From: Chloroflexota bacterium
GTDB taxonomy: Bacteria > Chloroflexota > UBA6077 > JACQUR01
Direction of reading: 5' to 3'
Assembly (NCBI GenBank): GCA_016210245.1
Contig: JACQUR010000188.1
Span: 1 to 10,838 of the forward strand
DNA: 10,838 nt
The notes below the pieces were generated by a model. That model saw nothing but the letters and a program-made list of their open reading frames with translations, did no database searches and was not told the origin of the DNA. Of the stretch, positions 1 through 7,200 are shown piece after piece. A program made the translations under genes and the position numbers. The number at the start of each line of letters is the position of its first letter. Within the stretch, counting starts at the first letter, position 1.

Positions 1-46
1 GGGCGGGGCAGCCACAGGGGGCGGGGCAGCCACAGGGGGCTGCCCC
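1..46. repeat. 18-base tandem repeat and GC-rich hairpin downstream of purL
   Basis: An 18-base unit beginning GCGGGGCAGCC occurs twice in tandem, at 3-20 and 21-38. The second copy also forms a perfect 9-bp inverted repeat, GGGGCAGCC at 23-31 and GGCTGCCCC at 38-46, with a 6-base loop; the matching arm at 5-13 could pair with the same 3' arm instead. It lies 17 bases past the purL stop in the direction of transcription. No T-run follows on the purL strand, so it is not a canonical intrinsic terminator, though the RNA hairpin could still protect or end the message. The GTAGGGGC-type flank resembles interspersed palindromic repeats I recall from GC-rich genomes; this is unverified. Confidence 0.6.
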
Positions 47-56
47 TACGCGGTTC

Positions 57-84
57 TCATCGCTCATCGCTCAGTCCTCAGTCC
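57..84 (-). repeat. Heptamer repeat running into the purL 3' end
   Basis: Read on the minus strand, this stretch is four 7-base units in phase: GGACTGA twice, then GCGATGA twice. The first units encode the last residues of PurL (GLRTER) and a unit of the array supplies its TGA stop at 64-66. It belongs to the same class of short repeats seen in the other gaps of the window. Confidence 0.65.
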
Positions 85-2292
85 TACGAGGTGGCGCTCG
101 AAGGCCGACTGCCATTCGGCGCGCATCCGGGCCAGGGGCAGGCTCAGCCAGGCGCCCCACTGGAAGAGCTCGCCGCCGGACTCGCCCAGCCGCAGGCAGG
201 GCACCCGGGCCTCGGCGGCAGCTTGCTCGAGCGCCGCGGCGCCCGGCGGGGCGCAGGCGACCACGCAGCGCGATTGCGCCTCGGCGAAGAGGGCCAGGTC
301 CGCTCGGCCAGCGGCCCGACGCGCCAGCTCGTCCAGCGCCTGCGGCTGGCCCTGGAAACCAATACCCTGGGCGAGGGTACACTCAGCCAGGGCGAGGGCC
401 AGGCCGCCCTCGCTGCAATCCTGGGCAGCGGCTAGCAGGCCCTGGCCGGCCAGGCCGCGGAGCAGGTCGTGCAGGCAGCGCTCCAGCGCCAGGTCCAGGG
501 AGGGCGCTGGCCCGCCGCACAGGCCGTGGACCAGAGCCGCGTACTCGCTCCGCGTCGCCTCGGCCTCCAGGGGGCCGAGCAGATAGATGGCCTGGCCCGC
601 CCGGGGGAAGCCGCTGGGCACGGCGCGGGCCACCTCCTCCAGCAGGCCGACCATGCCCACGACGGGCGTCGGCGCGATGGGCTTGCCGCCGGTTTCGTTG
701 TAGAGGCTCACGTTGCCGCTGACGACCGGGATCTCCAGGGCGCGGCAGGCCTCGGCCAGACCGTCGACCGCTTCGCTGAGCTGCCAGTACACCTCCGGGC
801 GCTCGGGGCTGCCGAAGTTCAGGCAGTCGGTCACGGCGATCGGCTCGGCGCCCCGGCAGGCCAGGTTGCGGGCCGCCTCGGCCACGGCGATCCGGGCGCC
901 GAGGCGCGGGTTGGCGGCGCAGTAGCCCGCGTTGCAGTCGGTGGTCATGGCCAGTCCCTTGCGCGTGCCCTCCAGCCGCAGCACCGCCGCGCCCAGCCCG
1001 GGCGGCACCACCGTTCGCGCCTGCACGGTGTGGTCGTACTGCTGGTAGACGAAGGCGCGGCTGCACAGGTTAGCCGAGCCCAGCAGGCGGAGCAGCACAG
1101 CGGAGAGGTCAGTGGGCTCCCGCGTGGCGGCGAAGCGCGTGGCGAAGTCGTCGGCAGGCTCTGGCGGCACAACCTCGCGCACGTAGGCGGGCACGTCCTC
1201 GGTCAGCAGGCGCAGCGGCAGGTTCACCACCTCGCGGCCCTGCTCCAGGACGCGGATCCGCCCGTCGTCGGTGATCGTGCCCACCACGTCCGAGTGCAGG
1301 CCCCAGCGGGCGAAGCGGATCTGGACCTCGCCTTCAGTGCCGCGCTGCACCACCAACAGCATGCGCTCCTGCGACTCAGACAGCATCACCTCATAGGCGG
1401 TCATGCCGCTCTCCCGACGGCTCACCCGGTCCACGTCCAGCACGATCCCGCAGCCGCCGCGCGCCGCCAGTTCGACCGCCGAGCTGGTCAGGCCGGCCGC
1501 GCCCAGGTCCTGCATGGCTACCACCAGGCCGCTGGGCACCAACTCCAGGCAGGCCTCCAGGAGCAGCTTCTCCAGGAAGGGGTTGCCCACCTGGACCACG
1601 CCCCGGTGCGATTGCTCGGGATCCTCGATCGAGGCGAAGCTGGCCCCGTGGATGCCGTCGCGCCCGGTATCGGCGCCCACCAGCAGCACCGGGTTGCCGG
1701 CGCCGCTCGCCCGGGCGCGCACCAACCCGTCGCGCGGGGCGATGCCCACGCACATCACGTTGACCAGCGGGTTGGCGGAGTAGCTGTCATCGAAGTAGAT
1801 CTCGCCGCCCACCGTGGGCACTCCAATGCAGTTGCCGTAATCAGCGATGCCCTCGACCACCCCGCTGGCCAGGTAGCTATTGCGGCCCTGGCCGGGCGGG
1901 CCGAAGCGCAGCGAGTCCAGCAGGGCGATGGGGCGAGCGCCCATGGTGAAGATGTCGCGCAGGATGCCGCCCACCCCGGTGGCCGCGCCCTGGTGGGGCT
2001 CGACGGCGCTGGGGTGGTTGTGCGACTCCATCTTGAGCACCACCAGGCCGGCGCCGATGTCCACCGCGCCCGCGTTCTCGCCCGGCCCCTGGACCACCCG
2101 CGGCCCGCTGGTGGGCAGGCGCCGCAAGAGCGGGCGGGAGTTCTTGTAGCCGCAGTGCTCGCTCCACATGGCGCCGAGCATGCCCAGTTCCACGGGGTTG
2201 GGCTCGCGTCCGAGCATGCGCAGGATGAGCTGGTACTCGTCGGCGCTCAGGCCAATGGCGCGCAGGTCGGCGGGCTCAGCGGGTGAGGGCAT
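64..2292 (-). CDS. purL: Phosphoribosylformylglycinamidine synthase subunit PurL (short form)
   Basis: This is the synthetase subunit of FGAM synthase, fourth step of cytoplasmic de novo purine synthesis: FGAR + ATP + ammonia (from glutamine via PurQ) to FGAM. At 742 aa it has the normal length of the short PurL that works with separate PurQ and PurS. Visible family motifs are MWSEHCGYKNS (42-52, with the conserved His46), the glycine-rich ATP-binding stretch MESHNHPSAVEPHQGAATG (88-106), DLGAAGLTSS (262-271), YDHTVQARTVVPPG (419-432) starting the second AIRS-like half, VTDCLNFGSPERPE (487-500), VVSGNVSLYNE (523-533) and DCSEGGLALALAE (625-637). The ATG at 2292 overlaps the purQ end by 17 bases and has only a weak ribosome site, so translation is probably coupled to purQ. 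The last six residues come from a heptamer repeat and are unlikely to be conserved. Confidence 0.97.
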   Translation of the reverse strand: MPSPAEPADLRAIGLSADEYQLILRMLGREPNPVELGMLGAMWSEHCGYKNSRPLLRRLPTSGPRVVQGPGENAGAVDIGAGLVVLKMESHNHPSAVEPHQGAATGVGGILRDIFTMGARPIALLDSLRFGPPGQGRNSYLASGVVEGIADYGNCIGVPTVGGEIYFDDSYSANPLVNVMCVGIAPRDGLVRARASGAGNPVLLVGADTGRDGIHGASFASIEDPEQSHRGVVQVGNPFLEKLLLEACLELVPSGLVVAMQDLGAAGLTSSAVELAARGGCGIVLDVDRVSRRESGMTAYEVMLSESQERMLLVVQRGTEGEVQIRFARWGLHSDVVGTITDDGRIRVLEQGREVVNLPLRLLTEDVPAYVREVVPPEPADDFATRFAATREPTDLSAVLLRLLGSANLCSRAFVYQQYDHTVQARTVVPPGLGAAVLRLEGTRKGLAMTTDCNAGYCAANPRLGARIAVAEAARNLACRGAEPIAVTDCLNFGSPERPEVYWQLSEAVDGLAEACRALEIPVVSGNVSLYNETGGKPIAPTPVVGMVGLLEEVARAVPSGFPRAGQAIYLLGPLEAEATRSEYAALVHGLCGGPAPSLDLALERCLHDLLRGLAGQGLLAAAQDCSEGGLALALAECTLAQGIGFQGQPQALDELARRAAGRADLALFAEAQSRCVVACAPPGAAALEQAAAEARVPCLRLGESGGELFQWGAWLSLPLARMRAEWQSAFERHLVGLRTER

Positions 2293-2980
2293 GGGTTCCG
2301 GCCAGCAGCAAGGACGCGAACAGGTGGCGGCCGTCGGCGCTGCCCAGCAAGGGCTCGCTGGCCCGCTCAGGGTGGGGCATCAGCCCCAGCACGTTGCCGG
2401 CCCGATTGACCACCCCGGCGATGCTGGCCACCGAGCCATTGGGGTTGGCGAGCTCCGCCACCACGCCCTCGGCGTCGCAGTAGCGCAGGGCTACCTGATC
2501 GTGGCGCTCCAGGTCGCTCAGCACCTCGGGCGAGGCGTAGTAGTTGCCCTCGCCGTGGGCGATGGGCAGGCGCAGCACCTGGCCGGGCCGCAGGGCGGCC
2601 AGGAAGGGTGAGCGGGTGGTCTCGACGCGCGCGTGGACCCAGTCGCAGCGGAAGCGCAGGTGGGCGTTGCGGAGCATGGCCCCGGGCAACAGGCCGGCTT
2701 CGAGCAGCACCTGGAAGCCATTGCAGATGCCCAGCACCGGCCGGCCGCGGGCGGCGAACTCGGCCACCGCGGCCATGATGGGTGAGAAGCGGGCGATGGC
2801 TCCGGCGCGCAGGTAGTCACCGTGGGCGAACCCACCGGGCAGGACGAGACAGTCGAAGCCCGACACGTCGGTGCGCTCGTGCCACAGGAGCTCGGTCGGC
2901 TGCTGGAGGACGGTAGCGAGCACCCACTGCGTCTCGCGTTCGCAGTTGGTGCCGGGGAAGACGACGACGCCGAACTTCAA
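2276..2980 (-). CDS. purQ: Phosphoribosylformylglycinamidine synthase subunit PurQ (glutaminase)
   Basis: This is the class I glutamine amidotransferase subunit of FGAM synthase; it hydrolyses glutamine and passes ammonia to PurL. The 234-aa length is normal. The N-terminus MKFGVVVFPGTNCERE, the oxyanion-strand motif LVLPGGFAHGDYLRAG (46-60), the nucleophile elbow GICNGFQ with Cys86, and PHPERA with His203 and Glu205 give the complete Cys-His-Glu triad. The start is TTG at 2980, not ATG: it gives the canonical MKFGVVVFPG start and is preceded by GGAG six bases upstream. It is the first gene of a two-gene unit with purL, under the promoter at 3028-3057. No purS precedes it; the next gene upstream is an unrelated secreted protein. 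Confidence 0.96.
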   Translation of the reverse strand: MKFGVVVFPGTNCERETQWVLATVLQQPTELLWHERTDVSGFDCLVLPGGFAHGDYLRAGAIARFSPIMAAVAEFAARGRPVLGICNGFQVLLEAGLLPGAMLRNAHLRFRCDWVHARVETTRSPFLAALRPGQVLRLPIAHGEGNYYASPEVLSDLERHDQVALRYCDAEGVVAELANPNGSVASIAGVVNRAGNVLGLMPHPERASEPLLGSADGRHLFASLLLAGTHALTR

Positions 2981-2990
2981 GACCCGCTCC
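2981..2990 (-). promoter_or_regulatory. Ribosome binding site deciding the purQ TTG start
   Basis: On the minus strand GGAG (2990-2987) is followed by six bases and the TTG at 2980. It supports this non-ATG start, which the PurQ family N-terminus also requires. Confidence 0.6.
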
Positions 2991-3027
2991 GCGAGGTGCG
3001 GCGGTGACAGCCAATCATGGCTAGGCC

Positions 3028-3057
3028 ATTATAGCGTGCCTGGCTCTCAGCCGTCAG
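3028..3057 (-). promoter_or_regulatory. Sigma70-like promoter of purQL
   Basis: On the minus strand there is a perfect TATAAT (3033-3028) with CTGACG (3057-3052, four of six to TTGACA) 18 bases upstream. The expected transcript start near 3021 leaves about 40 bases of leader before purQ, too short for a purine riboswitch. A small dyad, ATGGC-TAG-GCCAT (3017-3029), overlaps the downstream edge of the -10 box and might be an operator, but it is only 5 bp. The -35 lies inside a degenerate heptamer stretch (TCAG recurring at 3047, 3054 and 3062). Confidence 0.6.
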
Positions 3058-3093
3058 GCATTCAGTCATTCGTCTCCCACCCATCCGTATTGG

Positions 3094-4134
3094 TCAGCCC
3101 TCCGGATTGATCGCCACCCGCCGCCAGTGGAAGCGGACCGTGTCGCCGGGCGCCTTGTAGACCGTGCCGGCGAAGTAGACGTAGACCGGGCTCTCCACCA
3201 GCGCCGCGGGCACGTCGACTGCGTCGGGCAGGTCGTGTACCTGCAGGTACGGCACGCCGTTGACGGACAGCGTGAGCTGCTTGCGCTCGATCTCCCAGCG
3301 GAAGGTGTCGCGGCAGTTCGCGTCGGGGTCCGTACCCTGGCAGGTCCGCCAGGCGGCGTCCGTCTCGGGCGTGAACGGCCCGCCGCCGACCACCCGCGCG
3401 CCCCCGTCCTGCCAGAAGGAGAGCTCGACCCGCCGCGGCCCCGTCGGCGGGTAGAGGGCGATGATCGGCACCCGCGAGGGCTGGAGCCGCAGGCCGATCG
3501 CCCAGTGCCCCCCAAACTGGCCGTAGTGGTAGAGCCCGTCCTGGACCTCGCCCGTTGGCGCCGGGGCGGTGGTGACCGTGATCTCGGGCCAGGCGTTGCC
3601 GTCGTACTCGGCGATGCCCGCCGTCACCTCGGCCTCCACGACCAGCTTGCCGTCCACAAAGGTGAAGCTGCGGTCTGGACGCATCGAGGTTCCGCCGACG
3701 TTCCAGGGCGGCCCCTCGCGGTTCTGGCCGGCGCCGGCCACATCCTGCATCCAGTGGTTGTTGTGGCGGAAGGTGGCCGTGCGATAGACCGACCCGAAGG
3801 TGAATGCCTGGTAGCCCTCGCCCAGGTCGGCCATCATGAGGCCGTGGCTCCAGTCGTCCACCCAGGAGTTCGGCCCGCTGACGAAGGTCGATGGGCCGCT
3901 GGTGAGCGGGCTGCACCAGGCGGGCCTGGCCGGCGGCAGGGCGCCCATCGGAACGCCGTCCGGCCACGGACAGGCCTCAGGTCCGGCCTGGCGCGCCAGC
4001 GCGGAGAGGCTGGCGCTGGCGGGCGCAGGGGCTGGGATCGCGGCCACAAGCACGCTGGCGGCCAGCGCCAGCGCCCAGGGCGCGGCCAGCAGCCCTGGCC
4101 CACGCGGTTTGCTGCACGGATGCCGTGTCTCCAT
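3094..4134 (-). CDS. Secreted protein with probable concanavalin-A-like beta-sandwich, unknown function
   Basis: I do not recognise this 346-aa protein by name. It has a signal peptide: a basic N-region, a hydrophobic core around 14-34 (LLAAPWALALAASVLVAAI) and a likely cleavage near ASA (40-42). After a short Pro/Ala segment come many alternating beta strands rich in Trp, Tyr and Gly: SWVDDWSHGLMMADLGEGYQ (90-109), HYGQFGGHWAIGLRL (203-217), the edge strand LTLSVNGVPYLQVHD (287-301), and a closing VRFHWRRVAI (333-342). This pattern resembles LamG/GH16-type jelly-roll folds, but no ExDxxE catalytic motif is visible, so binding is as likely as hydrolysis. Cys55/Cys74 and Cys265/Cys274 could form disulfides. 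The start chosen is the ATG at 4134, with AGGGG six bases upstream. A start at 4233 would only add 33 residues translated from heptamer repeats. It is probably exported together with the giant protein upstream. Confidence 0.8.
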   Translation of the reverse strand: METRHPCSKPRGPGLLAAPWALALAASVLVAAIPAPAPASASLSALARQAGPEACPWPDGVPMGALPPARPAWCSPLTSGPSTFVSGPNSWVDDWSHGLMMADLGEGYQAFTFGSVYRTATFRHNNHWMQDVAGAGQNREGPPWNVGGTSMRPDRSFTFVDGKLVVEAEVTAGIAEYDGNAWPEITVTTAPAPTGEVQDGLYHYGQFGGHWAIGLRLQPSRVPIIALYPPTGPRRVELSFWQDGGARVVGGGPFTPETDAAWRTCQGTDPDANCRDTFRWEIERKQLTLSVNGVPYLQVHDLPDAVDVPAALVESPVYVYFAGTVYKAPGDTVRFHWRRVAINPEG

Positions 4135-4140
4135 CTCATT

Positions 4141-4145
4141 CCCCT
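4141..4145 (-). promoter_or_regulatory. Ribosome binding site deciding the start at 4134
   Basis: AGGGG on the minus strand lies six bases before the ATG at 4134. The upstream in-frame ATG at 4233 has no such site and lies within repeat DNA, so 4134 is the better start. Another ATG at 4139 is in a different frame. Confidence 0.55.
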
Positions 4146-4175
4146 GTAGCTCTTTCGAGGCTGGCCGGCCGGGAA

Positions 4176-4238
4176 AGTGCTGAGTGCTGAGTGCTGAGTG
4201 CTGAGTGTGGGCTTGGGACTCAGGACTCAGCACTCAGC
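4176..4238. repeat. Inverted heptamer array (hairpin) between the two secreted-protein genes
   Basis: Four perfect AGTGCTG units (4176-4203) plus a partial fifth are followed by GTGGGCTTGGG and then ACTCAGG, ACTCAGC, ACTCAGC (4218-4238). The arms 4186-4206 and 4218-4238 are complementary over 21 bases with one mismatch and an 11-base loop. The structure sits 18 bases past the stop of the giant gene and about 40 bases before the next start. No T-run follows on the transcribed strand, so it may stabilise or attenuate the message without being a standard terminator. Together with the surrounding bases it fills most of the 122-base gap; I see no clear promoter there. Confidence 0.8.
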
Positions 4239-4256
4239 AAGGGGTCGAACTGGCGC

Positions 4257-7200
4257 TCACTTTCGGGGCTTTGGCTTCGGCGTTGCCGTGGGCGTTGAGC
4301 TGGCGCTCACCGTTGGACTCGCCGCGGCCGTCGCGGTTGGGCTCGGCAGCGCCGTCGGGCTGGCGGTGGCCGTCGGCATCGGGCTCGGGGTCGGGCTCGG
4401 CACAGCCGTTGGGGTTGCACTCGGCGCGGCCGTCGGGGTTGGGCTCGGCACAGCCGTCGGGGTCGAGCTCGGCGCGGCGGTCGGGGTCGCACTCGGCGCG
4501 GCCGTCGAGGTTGGGCTCGGCACAGCCGTCGGCGTCGGGCTGGGTGCAGCCGTCGGCGTCGGGCTGGGCAGAGCCGTCGGGGTCGCACTCGGCGCGGCCG
4601 TCGGGGTTGGGCTTGGCGCGGCCGTCGGCGTTGGGCTGGGCAGCGCCGTCGGAGTCGGGCTGAGCAGCGCCGTCGGAGTCGGGCTCGGCGCGGTGGTGGG
4701 CGTCGGGCTGGCTACGTCGGTGATGGTTGGGCCCACCATGGCCGTCGGCGTGGCGGTCGGCGTCGCGCTCGGTAGGACGGTGGGCGTCGGCGTGGGCGTC
4801 GGCGTCGTTGGGGGCGTCGTGCTGAAGACCACGTCCACCCAGTAGTTGCTGGCGTTGAAGCTCTGGCTGGGGAAGCCGCTGGGACCGTAGTTGAACACGC
4901 CGTTCCCGCCAGCCACTCCGTCGGCCGGGGCGTGGAGCGGGGTGTTGTCGACGCCCGCGCCGAAGTAGCCCTGGTTGACGGCGTAGCCACCAGCGTCGGT
5001 GTGGTACGAGGCTACGTAGATAGTGTTGGCGCTGACCGGCACCGGCGCCGCGAAGTCGACCTGCTGCCAGCCAGAGGCGGTCTCGTTCGAGAAGGTGGCG
5101 CTGCCCAGCAGCGTGCCCGTGCTGGTCCACAGGTTGCCGAGGTGCGTGCCGGTGTTGGCGCTGCCCTTGTAGAAGCGCAGGCCGGTGATGTAGCCGTCCA
5201 CCTCGGTCCGGAACTTCACCCCCAGCTCCGCCGCGTTCGGGTCGTTGGCCGAGGCCACGGCTGGCGTGGCCGCGTTGCTCCACAGGCTGCACGGGCAGGT
5301 GGGCGTGCTGAACGACCAGGTCGCGGGCGCCGCCATCACATTGCCCGCCAGGTCGGTCGCCCCGCTCACCGTGGCCGTGTAGGTGGCCGACAGCGCCAGC
5401 GGGCTGCTCGGCTTGAGCGTAGCGGTCTGCGTCGCCGAGTCGTAGGTGACCGCGGCTGGCACAACGGCGTTGCCGGGGTCGCGCAGGGTGAACGAGATCG
5501 AGGCGGAAGCCACCGGCTCGCTGAAGGTGGCGGTCACGCTCGCCAACGGGGAAACCCCGGTGGCGTTCGTCGCAGGCGTGTGGCTGGTGACCGTTGGCGG
5601 GATCGTGTCCGCAGCGATCGTGCTGAAGACCACGTCCACCCAGTAGTTGCTGGCGTTGAAGCTCTGGTTGGGGAAGCCGCTGGAGCCGTACGCGAACACC
5701 CCGTTCCCGCCGTCCACCCCGTTGGCCAGGGCGAGCAGTGGTGCGTTGTCGACGCCTGTGCCAAAGTAGCCCTGGTCGACGGCGTAGTTGCCGCTGTCGG
5801 TGTGATAGGAGGCCACGTAGGTGGTGTTGGCGGTGATCTTGAGCGGGGTGGCGAAGCTGACCTGCTGCCAGCCGGAGGCGGTTTCACCCGAGAAGGTGAC
5901 GCTGCCCAGCAGCGTGCCGGTGCTGGTCCACAGACTGCCGGTGTGGGGCCCGGTGTTGGCGCTGCCCTTGTAGAAGCGCACCCCGGTGACGTAGCCGTCG
6001 ACCTCGGTCCGGAACTTCACCCCCAGCTCGACCGCGCTCGGGTCGTTGGCCGAGGCGACCGTTGGCGTTACCTTGGTGCTCCAGATACTGCACGGGCAGG
6101 CGAGCGTGGTGAACGACCAGGTTACCGGCGCCATCACGTTGCCGGCCAGGTCGGCCGCCCCGCTCAGCGTGGCCGTGTAGGTCGTGGACTCCTTGAGCGA
6201 AGCAGTGGGGGTCAGAGTGGCCGTGCGGGTGGGATCGTCGTACGCCACGCTGGCCGGCACAATGGCGTTGCTGGGATCCCGCAGCTCGAACTTGATCGAG
6301 GTCGGGGTCACCGACTCGCTGAACGTCGCGGCCACGGTCGTCCCGAGCGGCACCTTCGCCGCGTTCGGGGCCGGCGACTGGCTGGTGATGGTCGGCGGCG
6401 TCCCATCCGCGGTCGTCGCGCTGAAGACCACGTCCACCCAGTAGTTGGCCGAGTTGAAGCTTTGAGTGGGGAAGGAGCTCGCTCCGTACGCGAACACCCC
6501 GTTCCCGCCGTCCACCCCGTTCGCCAGCGCGTGCAAGGGTGGGCTGTCGACGCCAGCGGTAGCGAAGTAGAACCCGGTGAAGGCGTAGCCGCCGGTATTG
6601 GTGTGGTAGGAAGCGACGTAGGTAGTATTGGCCGTGACCTTGACCGGGGTGGCGAAGCTGACCTGCTGCCAGCCGGAGGCGGTTTCACTGGCGAAGGTGG
6701 CGCTGGCCAGCAGCGTGCCGGTGCCGGTCCACAGGTTGCCGAGGTGCGTGCCAGTGTTGGCGCTGCCCTTGTAGAAACGGACGCCGGTGATGTAGCCGTC
6801 GGTCTCTGCGCGGAACTTCACCCCCAGCTCCACCGTGTTGGTGTCGTTGGCCGAGGCGACCGCGGGAGTGGCTGTGTTGTCCCAGATACTGCACGGGCAG
6901 CCCTGGGTGGTGAAGGTGAAGTCGCCCGAGGTGGCCAGGTTGCCCGCCGCGTCCTTGCTCTTGACCCGATAGTGGTAGACCGTGTTCAGCGTGAGCCCAG
7001 CCAACGGCGCCGAGTGGCTGGTGGCCAGACTCGAATCGAGCGGTGTGGAGGCGCCATAGGCCGTGCTGGTGCCATACTCCACCTGGCTATCGGCGGGCTC
7101 GTCGGTCGTCCAGGTGATCGTCGCCCCTGTGCGGGTGATCGCCGTCGCCTGGACGTTGCTGATGGCCGGTGGCGTCGTATCCGCAGCAGCCGTTGTAAAC

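Noticed and set aside
23..46. Intrinsic terminator for purL
   Set aside because: The stem is good but no T-run follows on the minus strand; recorded as a repeat and hairpin instead.
469..2286. Open frame of 605 codons on the plus strand, antisense to purL
   Set aside because: The minus strand encodes full-length PurL with all motifs; the antisense peptide is His/Ala/Gly-rich without domains.
4135..4233. 33-residue extension of the 346-aa secreted protein
   Set aside because: The added residues are mostly the translation of the heptamer hairpin and would bury the signal peptide.
4176..4238. Insertion-sequence ends or attachment site
   Set aside because: The inverted arms are pure heptamer repeats, with no transposase or target duplication in the window.
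4198..4845. Plus-strand frame coding a regular VGVGLGAA-type repeat peptide
   Set aside because: It is the antisense of the 24-base octapeptide repeat and begins inside the heptamer array; a 24-base period keeps every frame open.
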